The notes below the pieces were generated by a model that did no database searches, was not told the DNA's origin, and saw only the letters and a program-made list of their open reading frames with translations. 64,000 nucleotides of DNA from Petunia secreta. Lineage: Eukaryota; Streptophyta; Magnoliopsida; Solanales; Solanaceae. Positions 1 through 12,500 of the stretch are shown here, in pieces (position 1 is the first letter of the stretch; every line of letters begins with the position of its first letter). The stretch is from the NCBI GenBank assembly GCA_029990175.1, contig JARKIP010000011.1:24278001-24342000 (forward strand). Reading direction: 5' to 3'. The position numbers and the translations under genes are program-made.

Positions 1-600
1 AAATGATGGTAGCACTGGTCGATTGGATAGCGATCCTATCAGGTTGGAACAAAACAGTCCTGAAAAAGCGATATTTGTACGTCTTAGCAGTCCAAATGTT
101 ACTCCAGGTATGGCTCCTTTTTCAGTCTAATTTATACCCTTGGCCTTCTGGTCTGAGTTGGGATACTCACCAGTGTTTGTTTGGCGCAACAGCAGTTGAT
201 AATCAGATATTAGAAGATGGCGATATAAATCATGAACCCTTTCATCCCACCGTCTCTGGAACAACTGAAGGAAGATTAACTGAACTCTCTGAAGGAATGG
301 AAAATGATGGTGATGCTGGTCGAAAGGAAAGAAATCATATTACCTTGCAACAGAATAGTCTTGAACTTGCAATATCGGTAGGGGTTACCAGTGTCAATGC
401 TACTGCAGGTATGGGTCTTTTTCAGTCTGATTTATACCCTTGGCCTTCTGGTCTGGATTTGGATACTCACAAGTATTTGTTTGGCGCAACAGCAGTTGAT
501 AATCAGATATTAGAAGATGGCGATATAAATCATGAACCTTTTTGTCCCACCGTCTCTGCAACATCTGAAGGAACAATAACTGAACTCTCTGATGGAATGG
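1..600 (+). repeat. 300-bp tandem duplication in the linker of copy A
   Basis: Bases 1-300 and 301-600 align throughout at a period of exactly 300 bp. For example, ttcagtcta at 121 matches ttcagtctg at 421, and the stretch encoding LFGATAVDNQ recurs. The unit contains a probable exon plus a short intron, so the duplication adds a repeated linker segment to the protein. Small differences (an extra C near 116-117) shift the frame between units. Confidence 0.85.
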
Positions 601-2471
601 AAAATGATGGTGAACTTCAAATGACTGAGTCTCAACTTAATGAATTAGTTGGTGGTATTGCACGCCAAGCAACATATGATACTGCAGATAAAACCTCAGG
701 TATGCACTTTTTAATTTGTTCATCTTTGAATAGAAATTTCATAATATCTAATTACCTTTTTTTATCAGTAACTGTAGCTCAGGGTTCTGAGCTGGAAAGG
801 AGCTTGTCAGAATCTTACAGTCATATTGCACTCATTGCGCTCCCGGCGACATATTCAAAGGTGATTTTTTCAAGTTTATAATTGGTATACCTTTATTTTT
901 AACTAGAACGTATACTTTAATGTTATACACTTATGCTGCGGGTATATTGGCATTCATTTTACTTTGATATAATAACCTTAATTGTATTTATTTAGCTGCA
1001 TGTCCCAAGTAAAGATGATTCCAAGGATTATAACACTGATTCTCATGATGATGATGTGTTTGAAAAAGGTGACAATGATGTTACAGCTGGTATGAAAAGA
1101 CGTAGTATTGAGAAGACACCCGTGGTTCGTAAAAGATGCAGACGTACTGCAGCAGTTAAAGAGTCTCCTTATGTCTCTACATGGAATACCGGTGCAAGTG
1201 TTATTTCAATATCTGAGGGAAACGTAAATGCAACATCATCACCAAAAAAGGTTGTATCCAAGAAGTTTCCGTTCGTTGGAAGTATAACACAGCATGTTGA
1301 TTTCAATCTTGAGTGTGAATTCAACAATTTTGTGAAGAAGAAAAAGGGGTGAGTTTAATGAGATTTTTTATTACTGTGTTACAAGTGTGATTTTTGAGTT
1401 TAACAATGTATTTGTTGTGTTTTTGGTTTTGGTTTTATTCAATTCAAATTAGGGAATCCGAGAAGCTTGACAAATTATTTGAATTTGAAGTTGGTGAGAT
1501 CAGCAGTAAGAGTTGGTTTCGTACCTTATATACTCCTAGAAAAGATCTGACTTCTTTGGTATGTACAGTTTCAAATTCGTATTTTTTTGTAGCTGTTTTT
1601 CTGTTTGTATACATGCACAGTATACTGATATTATTTTTTTCAGCATCTAGATGTCATTTTCTACTATCTGAGGAAGAAAGCTAAATACGCACTTAACTTG
1701 AAGATGACAACAACAGATTACAACTTTCATAAGATCCTCACAGAGGCTTATGAAGATTTAACTAGAAATGGAGAAAACAAATTTAACATAGATAAGTATG
1801 ATGATGTGATTGACTATATGCTTGGTTTTACTATGTTTTGCAACATTGCATGGTACGATGTTGATGAGGTTCTATGTCCTGTTCATGACCTAACTGGGTG
1901 GCACTGGATCTTGGCTAGAATATCTCTTGTAGATAGATGTATATATGTGTATGATTCTCTGGGGGATCCAAGTGGTGAAATTTCTGGCAAGAGGTCATTA
2001 CAACCCTATTCTGTGTTGCTGCCACTATTTCTGCTGACGATTAATTTTTATGAGAAGATGGATGACATTGAGATACAAGGTGGTAGGCATAAGGGTAGAG
2101 AGTTGGCAGATCCTTACATAATTGAGTATATTCGTAATCTCCCAACACAGGATGGCATGTAAGAATTGAATTCTTTGCTCTTTTATTTACTTAACATTTA
2201 TAACTAATGTATATGTTAGATTCTGAGATATTGCTAATGCCTGTAGTACAGCGATTGTGGGGCTTTTGTCGCCAGCTTTGCTGAACATATAATCGAAGGT
2301 GTAGAGATTGCCAAATTTAATGTACACTCATGCAGAGCAAGATTTGCAGTTTTATTTTAGAAATATGGAAAGGACAAACAGGAACGCAAAGAACAAAGTG
2401 ACTCTGAGGATCCTGGTCGGAATCCTAAAAGGCAGGGTAAACATCGTCGAGGAAAGAAGCGCAAGAAATAG
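1..2471 (+). pseudogene. ULP1-like cysteine protease gene, copy A (left end outside window)
   Basis: This is the 3' part of a spliced gene for a Ulp1/SENP-type (peptidase C48) protein. Family members cleave SUMO-like modifiers. Seen: a variable linker (1-1352), a short exon at about 1453-1560, a protease exon 1644-2158 and a last exon 2252-2471. The protease exon begins HLDVIFYYLRKK, has His in GWHW and Asp in VYDS, and ends with the oxyanion Gln in PTQDG. Splicing at 2158/2252 restores IDCGAF with the catalytic Cys, so the triad is complete. Odd: the codon after AVLF is TAG (2358-2360), where copies B, C, E and F have Trp (TGG), so the basic tail (KRQGKHRRGKKRKK) is cut off; the frame then runs to TAG at 2469. 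The reading frame through bases 1-881 also runs through likely introns (GCAG/GT...AG). Confident in the family; the gene is probably inactive. Confidence 0.8.
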
Positions 2472-3558
2472 ATTAGATTTATACGTTTTAAAATGAGCAG
2501 TAAAATGTTAAACATCTTACTGGTGAAACTGCAATATCTTAGACATTACTGTCTTGGAATGTAATTCGAAATTTCTTATGTTTATGGATATCAGTACTAA
2601 TTTGTTTAGTACTTATGGATATTAGTATTGGAATTTGTCGTTTCTATTCATGTATTCTAATGGTATACATATGCTTTTAAGTGATATACTGTTGAGCAAA
2701 AGCATTATTTCCATCTAAGATACTCTTATTGTATGCAGACACATGGGGTTTGAACGTCTAAATCTATGTATTTCAGTCGATTTAATTTTTACATAAATTA
2801 CTATTCTTTTGTGAAAAAGTGATCATCTGTTTTCCTATAGTATGCTATTGTAGTACTCTGTATACCATAGAAGTATACTTGTATGTTGTGGCTTATTGTA
2901 CACCACCAGGGGCATATCATGCACTCAAAAGTTATACAAAAAAAACCATGCTTTCATCTATACCAATATATACTACTATAAAATGAAACTTGTATACCAC
3001 ACTAGTATATACCTATCTACCCAACAGTATACATTTTAGCATAGAAGACTTCAGTATAAAAACAGTGTATATAGTACACTTAAAATGGTCTGACAAAACA
3101 AATGTTTATACCATTCGGGCTATCCTGTATACTACAAAGGTATACAACTGTGCCATGATTTTCTATTAATAAAAAAGTATACCGTGACAAATAAAATCTG
3201 TATACCATTGTCGTATACTGTTTACTAGAAAAGTATATAATTGAAAATGGTATTCTTTTTGTTAGTAGGGACAAATATGTTGAAAATATATAATATTTTA
3301 AATCAGATTAAAAAAATATATTAAAAAATCAGTTAATTAATGTATTACAAAACAATATATTTTTGAAAAATATATTACACAATATTTTCTAGAGCCACAT
3401 CCAACGTCTCTTCCACTAGTTCCTTTCTTTTAATTTAACTATTTATTGTATGTCTTCTACGTACTTCCTTTCTTTCTTCCACGCCAAAAGTGTGCATTTG
3501 CATCTTTCTATTGAGAGTTTACTGTTTAATCGTTCTTTCTTGTGTTTGATACGCCCTA
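2472..3558. repeat. Intergenic GTATAC-rich repeat and promoter region of copy B
   Basis: There is no gene here. Bases 2861-3230 contain nine GTATAC hexamers. The segment at about 3066-3290 is a family of repeats seen again near 8320-8540, 9060-9300, 14080-14270, 14360-14560, 24800-24960 and 25130-25340. Part of it (2841-3270) also matches 24612-24950. From 3300 to 3558 the sequence is AT-rich and nearly the same as 9310-9581, so copies B and C share their upstream region. Confidence 0.75.
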
Positions 3559-5681
3559 ATGGGTCGTGCATCAAGTCGAAAAATTTGTAATAGTGAACAG
3601 ATTAATAGTTATGGCAGTCGTGTTGATGATGCTAAAGATAATGTTAAGGTAAGTTTTCATTTGTTATGGCCAAATTCGTATTAGTCAACAGATTTTAGCA
3701 CATGCATAAATTAAATTTTTGGTAAAGTGTATATAGTAAGTAATTTTTTGTGGTATACCTGTGAAAGTATAAAAGGGTTATATGATATCTTATTAAAAAT
3801 TAATTAAAAGTGTTTCTATATGTGTAGTTTATACCAAAGTAATTTATAGGAAGTAATTATTATTCTGTTGTTTCTTATGTGTTTTCTAGGATTGGAATTA
3901 TTATGCTGCACCTTCTAGCTATGATCGGTATACTCCCAAAAACAACAATGATCTTAATGTTAACATTGTTAACGAGTTAACTGACAACTTGACGGAGTGT
4001 CAACTTCAGATGTTTCGTAGGACATGTTTTGGATATTTTTTGGATATGCCACAACAAATTCGTCAGAATGCAGTTCTTCATTGGTTAATGATGAGGCAAA
4101 TCAAGCCTGCATCTGGTGATGATTTGTGGTTTGATGTGAATGGTCATCATCTTCATTTTGGGTTGGGCGAGTTTTGTTTGGTCACTGGGTTGAAGTGTAC
4201 AGGTGACGTGGAGCAGAACACAACTCTTGCAAACAATCATTTGATGAAAAAGTATTTTGGTGGAAATGTGCATCTTAGCCGGTCTGATTTAGCTACTTGT
4301 TTCAGTAAGAAATGTTGGAAAAACAATGATCGAGATGCGTTGAAGATAGCAATGCTGTATTTTATTTGCACTTTTCTATTTGCTACACGGAAAGATAATG
4401 GCTATGTTGACATGAAATACGTTGATATTATTGAGAAAGGAGACTATGACAACTATCCTTGGGGGGTTGATGTTTTCAAGATAACAAAAGCGTCAATAGA
4501 CAAGAAGCTTCTATCAAGGCCAAGTAGTTATAAAATTTATGGTTTTACACTTGCAATTCAAGCATGGTTGTGTGAGACTTGTCCACCAATTGCGGGAGTG
4601 ATTGCTTCCCGGATTTTATCTGTAGGTGGTTCAAAGATACCACGACTTCTGAATTGGAGCGGAGATGACAGGGATGCTGCTTCTAATTCTCAACTGCTCG
4701 GCATATTTTCTAAGTCAGTTGAACAGGTTAGTTTTCTTTACTTCTATACTTTCAAGGTATACTTTTGTGTAATTAGTATACAATACAGTTTTGTTTGCAC
4801 AAGGATTCTTTTATTTTGAAGCAAACTGTGAACGTATCCTTATTTATTGCAGTATACCTTTACAGTGTACATCTATAATTATGCTTGTTTTTTGTTCTTT
4901 GCTTTTAGTTATTTCAATACTTGTTGAACAGGTAAACATAAGAAACATACTACCAACTAATGCTGAGCGCGAACAGTTAGGCCTAGATGGTTTTCAATTT
5001 GTTGATCTTGCTGAAAAAGACTTGAGTTCCGCTGTTGGGCAAACACAGAAAAGGGGACCAGCTCCTAAAGCTAGTGATGTGGGTAAAGAAGACTTGGGTG
5101 CTGATGGTGGACAAACTCATAATCTGAGTTCTGTTCCTGAAGCTAGCAATGTTGCTGCTCAAATGCAAAAGCCACTGAGCAAAGAGGTTCAGTTTATATT
5201 CTTTTATTTTAATGTGATGATTAAGTGTAATTTCTTAATATATTATGTTGTTGCCTTTGTGATTATAAAGCCAAACCGTATACAGAAGAGTAGGAAAGAC
5301 AGTTCTCAAGAAAGTAGTGGTACTGCCTAGTATTATACTGCCTTCTTTTGTTGGGTGAAATTTGCCTGCATGTTATATAGTTTATTAATTTAACAGGTGA
5401 AGCAGTATGTTGATAACAAGATTGCGGATGTGCTAAATGCAATTGCTTCAATTATTGATAAACGTTTCACAGATAATAAGGTAATTTTCTTGTTTAGTTA
5501 TTGTATATTTTCAGATTTTTAAAGATTAATTTTTTCTTTATTCCTAGGATGTGACCAGAGCTAATCAGTCTGATAATATGGAAAGTGGTGGTACAGCTGG
5601 TCGAAAGAATAGAGATTTTATTAGGTTTGAACAAAACAGTTCCAAACAAGCAGCATTTGTAGGTTCTACTAGTCCGAATAT

Positions 5682-5863
5682 GGAAAAAACTTACCCACAC
5701 CGGGTGTATACACCTAACCATGAAAATTAACCATGGTCAAGTGATTTAATAAAGAGAGGATGTATATCCATTAACCATGATTGAATGATGATGATGTATT
5801 TGTAAACAAATGGTGTGCACTTATTGGTTGGGTGTATACACCCGGTGTGGGTAAGTATTTACC
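5682..5863. mobile_element. 182-bp Mutator-type MITE with 10-bp target duplication
   Basis: The ends are inverted repeats of 33 bp with two mismatches; the core ACTTACCCACACCGGGTG reads inward from both ends (5682-5714 and 5831-5863). It is flanked by GTCCGAATAT at 5672-5681 and 5864-5873. A 10-bp duplication and long TIRs fit the Mutator superfamily. It has no coding capacity and splits a linker exon of protease copy B. Confidence 0.9.
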
Positions 5864-6190
5864 GTCCGAATATTTATTCAGGTATCCAATTTTCTATAGC
5901 CACACTTTGTCATACCTGTTCATATTGTCTACTTAGCACTCTTTGTTCCATGCAACAGCCATTCACAATCAGGGATTAGAAGATAGAGATGTAAATCATG
6001 GTGACGCTGGTCGAACGGATATAGATGATATCAACATTCAGCAGAAGATTCGTCAGAAAGTAGTATTAGTAGATGGTAGCGGTCCCAATCTTACTGCAGG
6101 TTTAGAATTTCCTATAGCTGCACTTTGTCATACCTGTCCAGATTGGCTACTTACCAGTGTTTGTTTGGTGGAACATCAGTTATCAATCAA

Positions 6191-6556
6191 GGATTAAAAC
6201 ATGTAAATGTGAATTCTGAACGTGTACATCCCAATGTGCCAAGACACATCGCAACGTGTGCCAAGCTTCAAGGATGCCAAAGACTAGAAGTCAACAGCTT
6301 GGTGAGTGAATTGAAGCAGCATCGAAGAAGACCCAGGGCCAGGTGCTCTGCCCGAGGCCTTAGGCGCTACACTCTGGGAGCTACTCAACTGGGCGCTCTG
6401 CCCTACTCCCAGGCGATCCACCCAAACCACTGCACACTGGGGCGCTCCGCCCAATATCCAGGCGCCCCGCCTAGGCCACCCCACGTATTACCTAATAGCA
6501 ATAAAAGATTAAAACATGTTGATGTGAATTCTGAACGTGTACATCCCAGTGTCTCT
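6191..6556 (+). repeat. 315-bp partial duplication carrying a GC-rich insert in copy B
   Basis: The exon text starting gattaaaacatgt at 6192 appears again at 6507, about 315 bp later. Between the two lies about 270 bp (6238-6505) unlike anything in copy C. It is much richer in G and C than its surroundings, with repeated CGCTCTGCCC and CGCCCCGCC words. The frame stays open through it, giving an Arg/Pro-rich stretch of no recognisable domain. Origin unknown; captured foreign DNA is one possibility. Confidence 0.7.
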
Positions 6557-7964
6557 ACAAGAAATGAAATTTCTCCTATCAAGTGTCGTCCTAAAAGAAA
6601 GGCTGAAATCTCTCCAATCTCTGGTCCTCGTCAAACCAAAAGAATAACTGAATATGTGCAGCATTCACATTCTGTCATTGAATGTGGTTCTGGCACGAGT
6701 GTTGTCACTGTATTGCCAAAGAAGAAGAAAAAGATATTGTTTGGACGGTCGCCGTTTGAAAAATCTATTTCAAAGGGTTGTAGCTCTGACTGTTTGACTG
6801 TATTGAAGAAAGCGATGTATAAGCCTAAGGGACAGTAAGTATCGACTCTTGGCGGTTTTTGACTTTTTTATATTCTATACTTTTATTTTAATGGTTTACT
6901 TTTATATATTTTGGTTGGTGATTTTATGTCTTCTTGATTGCACAGTAAGGAAGCAGATGATGTTCTTGATCCAGTTATTGATTTGGGGGTTGCTCAGATT
7001 ACAAGTAAGGATTGGTTTCGGGTATTACAAACGTGTGGTGCTCTAATGTCTTCTGAGGTATATCAACTTCTTTTTGATCTTTTTTTATTGTTTAGCTTTC
7101 TGTATCATTCATTGGAAGTATAGTGTTGTTTTTAATTTTGTTTCTCAACTTATACTAATTCCTGCAAACACATTTATTTCAGCATCTAGATGTTATCTCC
7201 TACTATCTTAGAAAGAAGATAAAGTACCATCTTGAAGTGAAGATTACAACTACTGATCATTATTTTGACAAAACCATTCAAGATGTTTACCAATTAATGA
7301 AAAGAGGAGCACGAGTGGACACGCTGAAGGGAGCAAATGAAATTGAGGAGTATATGCTTGGTTATCGTCTCTGCTGCAACATTCCATGGCATTATGTTGA
7401 CGAGGTTCTATCTTTTGTTTATATTGACAAAAAGTCCAATTGGATTCTCTTGAGACTGTTGCTACGGACCAGGGTTATATCTGTATACAACTCGATGCCC
7501 ACTCAACGGATAACTAAAGCTATTGAAGATGCGGTGAATGCTTATGCTGTAGTTGTCCCTTTGCTTTTGTGCCATAGTGGGTTTTATACTAACAGGTATG
7601 ACCTTGTTATGCAAAATGGATTACATAATGGGAAGACTTTGACGGAGCGATACGACGTTGAATTTAGCGTAAGCAGTCTTTCTGCACATATACTTTTACC
7701 AGAACTTATTATTTTTTCATATTTTTTCTTTAATGATCTGTGTAATTTATGTGTGTGTACAGAGATTGTGGAGCATTTGTTGCTACTTTTGCAGAGCACA
7801 TTGTTGAGGGAATCGCCATCAAATTACATGGTTTTGATATACACAAATTTCGTTCAAGATATGCTGCACTTTTGTGGGAGCATGGTTGTCAGAAAATCGC
7901 ACGAAATGAAGAAACAGATTCTGAATATCCTGGAAAATGCATGGCGATGGTTGTCAGGAAATAG

Positions 7965-9581
7965 TGACTAACAATTAGTGAAAAAACTTCAGGGCTCACT
8001 TTTTCTTTTGGTCATATGAAATGTATATTTTTACATTTTAGGAAGTAATATACTGAACTACCACCTTCACTGTTGAATTAGATTAAGCTTTTTAGCATTT
8101 ATAAATGATGAATTTTGTTTCATTTGCTTGTTGTAATTCAATGCAGATTGTGTTGTTTCATTTTCACATAGTATAGGTTTCAATCTGGGATATAAATAGA
8201 CCAATATACAATAGAAAGATAAGTTGTGTTACCCAAAAGCAAGTCTGGTGGAAAAACAAAGTAAAAAGGTGTACTGTTGAGTACATAACTATGCACTTGC
8301 AACATAAATTCCTTATAGTTAATACGGAAATATGTTCTGACAAAACAAAGGTGTATACCATTCGGGCTATCCTGTATACTACAAAGGTATATAGCTGTGC
8401 CGTGATTTTCTATTAATAAAAAGCATAGTGTGACAAATCAAATCTGTATACCATTGTAGTATACTGTTTAATAGAAAAGTATATAATTGAAAATGGTATT
8501 CTTTTTGTTAGTAGGAACAAATATGTTAATGAAAGCAAAGCCTTGTACGTTTGATAAAGTCGTATACCATTGGAGTAATATCATATATTAGAAAGGTATC
8601 AAATTGCGAGATGTTTTTTTTAGTTCTATAACATTGGATTTATATAGTAAACTAGAAAGGTATACAGCATTAGCAAGGTACCATGCGTGATTAGACAGGT
8701 TTTATCTGTGGTGACTGAATTTCTATATGATGGCTGGTTGATTGCTAAGTTCTTTCCTCTTTCAAAAGTTTTCTGCAGATTGTCGCTCTCCCTTGTGTCA
8801 CATCTAAAAACTGCCAATTTGGTGAGTTAAAATGTATTTTATATTAATAGCACAGATAGAGCCCGAAAGGTATACAGCTGTTCCATAGTTGAATAGTTAA
8901 ACTTATGACAGTTAAACTGTATTTTACATTAAATTATTGCACGGATACAGTAATTCAAATTTAAAATAATAGCACTGTTAATGAAAAAACTGACAGTTAA
9001 ATCTGTCAATATACCTTTTTAGGTATACTGTTGAGTAGTAAGGTATACACTTGCAACATAATTGCTTATAATTAATAGGGAAGTATGTTTTTGACAAAAT
9101 AAATGTGTATACCATTCGGCCTATCTTGTATACTACAAAGGTATACAACTGTGCCACAATTTTTTTATTAATAAAAAGTATACTGTGACAAATCAAATCT
9201 GTATACCATTGTGGTATAATGTTTACTAGAAAAGTATATAATTGAAAATGGTATTCTTTTTGTTAATAGGAACAAATATGTTAAAAATATACAATATTTT
9301 AAATCACATTACAAAAATATATTAAAAAATCAATTAATTGTCAAAAAATGTATTACAAAACAATATATTTTTCAAAAATATATTACACAACATTTTTTAG
9401 AGTCACATCCAACGTCTCTTCCACTGCTTCCTTTCTATTTATTTAACTATTTATTGTCTGTCTTCCAGCTACTTCCTTTCTTTCTCCCACGCCAAAAGTG
9501 TGCATTTGCATCTTTCTATTAGTAATTTACTGTTTAATCGTTCAATTGGGTGAATTTCTTTCTTGTGTTTGATATGCACTA
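7965..9581. repeat. Intergenic GTATAC repeats between copies B and C
   Basis: There is no gene. Two units of the recurring repeat lie here (about 8320-8560 and 9060-9300), with GTATACC/GGTATAC pairs such as those at 9100-9215. 9310-9581 duplicates the upstream region of copy B. The small frames in this stretch are unsupported. Confidence 0.7.
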
Positions 9582-12500
9582 ATGGGTCGTGCATCAAGTC
9601 GAAAAATTTATAATACTGAACAAATTAATAGTTGTGGCAGTCGCGTTGATGATGCTAAATATAAGGTTAAGGTAAGTTTTCATTTGTTATGGGCAAATTT
9701 CTATTAGTCAACAGATTTTAGTACATGCATAAATTAAATTTTTTGTAAAGTGTATATAGTAAGTAATTGTTTGTAGTATACCTGTGAAAGTATAAAAGGG
9801 TTGTGTAATATCTTATTAAAAATTAATTAAAAGTGTTCTTATATGTGTTGTTTATACCAATGTAATGTATAGCAAGTAATTACTATTCTGTTGTTTCTTA
9901 TATGTTTTCTAGGATTGGAATTATTATGCTGCACCTTCTAGGTATGATCGGTATAATCCGAAAATCAACAATGATCTCAATGTTAACATCGTTAAAGAGT
10001 TAACTGACAACTTGACGGAGTGTCAACTTGAGATGTTTCGTAGGACATGTTTTGGATATTTTTTGGATATGCCACAACAAATTCGTCAGAATGTTGTTCT
10101 TCATTGGTTAATGATGAGGCAAATCAAGCCTGCATCTGGTGATGATTTGTGGTTTGATGTGAATGGTCATCATCTTCCTTTTGGGTTGGGTGAGTTTCGT
10201 TTGGTCACTGGGTTGAAGTGTACAGGAAATGTGGAGCAGAACACATCTCCTACGAACAATTATTTGATGAAAAAGTATTTTGGTGGAAAGGTGCGTCTTT
10301 ACCGGTCTGATTTAACTACTTGCTTCAGTAACAAATGTTGGAAAAACAATGACGCAGATGCGTTGAAGATAGCATTGCTGTATTTTATTTGCACTTTTCT
10401 ATTTGCTACACGGAAAGATCATGGCTATGTTGACATGAAATATGTTGATATTGTTGAGAAGGGAGACTATGACAATTATCCTTGGGGTGTTGATGTTTTC
10501 AACATAACAAAAGCGTCAATAGACTAGAAGCTTCTATCAAGGCCTAGTAGTTATAAAATTCTTGGTTTTACACTTGCAATTCAAGCATGGTTGTGTGAGA
10601 CTTGTCCACCAATTGCGGGAGTGATTGCTTCCCGGATTTTATCTGTAGGTGGTTCAAAGATACCACGACTTTTGAATTGGAACGGAGATGACAGGGATGC
10701 TGCTTCTATTTCTCAACTGCTCGGCATATTTACTAAGTCATTTAAACAAGTTAGTTTTCTTCACTTCTATAGTTTCAAGGTATACTTTTGTGTAAGTGTG
10801 AAGGTATCCTTATTTATTGCAGTATACCTTTACAGTGTACATCTATAATTATGCTTGTTTTTTGTTCTTTGCTTTTACTTATTTGAATACTTGTTGAACA
10901 GTTAAACATAAGAAACATACTACCAACTAATGCTGAGCGCGAACAGTTAGGCCTAGATGGTTTTCAATTTGTTGATATTGCTGAAAAAGACTTGAGTTCC
11001 ACTGTTGGGCAAAGACAGAAAAGCGGACCATCTCTTGAAGCTAGTGATGTTGGTAAACAAGACTTGGGTGCTGATGGTGGACAAACTCATAATCAGAGTT
11101 CTGTTCCTGAAGCTAGCAATGTTGCTGCTACAATGCAAGACCCACTGGGCAAAGAGGTTCAGTTTATATGCTTATGTTTTAATGTGATGATTAAGTGTAA
11201 TTTCTGAATATATTATATTGTTCTCTTTCTGATTATAAAGCCAAAACCGTATGCAGAAGAGTAGGAAAGACCGTTCTCAAGAAAGTAGTGCTGCTGCCAA
11301 TGATTGCTCTCCCGATTTAATGAAATGGGTATTAGCATAGTTGTCTTTCTTTTTCCCCTAGTATTATACTGCCTTTTTTTGTTGCGTGAAATTTGCCTGT
11401 ATTTTATATAGTTTATTAATTTAACTGGTGAAGCAGTATGTCGATAACAAGATTGCGGATGCGCTAAATGCAGTTGCTTCAATTATTGATAAACATTTTC
11501 CAGATAATAAGGTAATTTTCTTTTTTTGTTATTGTATATTAACAGATTGTTAAAGATCAATTTTTTCTTTATTTCTAGGATGGCACCAGACCTGATCTGG
11601 CTGATGCTATGGAAACTGGTGATAGAGCTCGTCAAAGGAATAGAGATTTTATCAGGTCTGAAGGAAAAAATTCTGAACATGCAGCATGTAGGGAAAACCC
11701 TACTCAGGAAAGTAGTGCCAATGATTCCTCTCCTGATTTAATGAAGCAGGTATACTGTATTTGTCTTTTTTCCCCCCCTGTATTTGTCTTTCTTTTTCCC
11801 CTAGAATAATACCTGCTTCTAATATTAGGTAAAATTTGCCTGCATCTTATCTAGTTTATTAATTTAATAGGTTAAGCAGTATATTGACGACAAGATTGCG
11901 AACGAGCTAGATGATATTCGTTCAATTATTGATAAACATTTGACAGATAATAAGGTATTTTTCTTGTTTAGTTATTGTATATTTCCAGATTCTTAAAGGT
12001 TAATTTTTTCTTTATTCCTAGGATGCAACCAGAGCTAATTTAGAGGTAAATCATGAAACTTTGGGTCCCAGTGTCAGTGCAATGACTGAAGTTTCTGATG
12101 GTATTGCAAATCATGGCGATGCTGGTCGAACGGATAAGCAGAAGAGTCATGAGAAAGCTGTAGTAGTAGATGGTAGTGGTCCCAATCTTACTGCAGGTTT
12201 GGATTTTCCTATAGCTGCACTTTGTCATACCTGTCCAGATTGGCTACTTACCAGTGTTTGTTTGGTGGAACATCAGTTATCAATAAAGGATTAAAAGATG
12301 CAGATCTGAATTCTGAACGTGTACATCCTAGTGTCTCTACAAGAAATGAAATATCTCCTGTCAAGTGTCGTCCTAAAAGAAAGGCTCAGAGCTCTCCAAT
12401 CTCTGGTCCTCGTCAAACCAAAAGAATAACTCAATGTGTGCAGCATTCACCTTCTGTCATTAAATGTGATTCTGGCACTAGTGTTGTCACTGTATTGCCA

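Larger units (their letters stand above)
3559..7964 (+). pseudogene. DUF1985-ULP1 protease gene, copy B (inactivated)
   Basis: Multi-exon gene. Exon 1 is 3559-3648 (MGRASSRK), joined at GT/AG to exon 2, 3890-4726, which carries a full DUF1985 domain (RRTCFGYFLDMP ... GLGEFCLVTGLKC ... RILSVGGSKIPRLLNW). Linker exons follow (about 4932-5187 and more), then the C48 exon 7183-7668 and the last exon 7763-7964 with DCGAFVATFAEHIVEG. Several lesions are visible. The catalytic His is Asn (AAT 7438-7440, SNW against SHW in copy C). The catalytic Asp is Asn (AAC 7489-7491, VYNS against VYDS). A 26-bp deletion near 7660 removes the segment before the splice donor and breaks the frame into DCG. A MITE (5682-5863) and a GC-rich insertion (about 6238-6505) interrupt the linker. 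The protease is almost certainly dead; the DUF1985 exon is open. Confidence 0.8.

Noticed and set aside
10591..10848. Separate small gene after the stop in copy C
   Set aside because: It is simply the rest of the DUF1985 exon of copy C behind the TAG at 10525, identical in arrangement to copy B.
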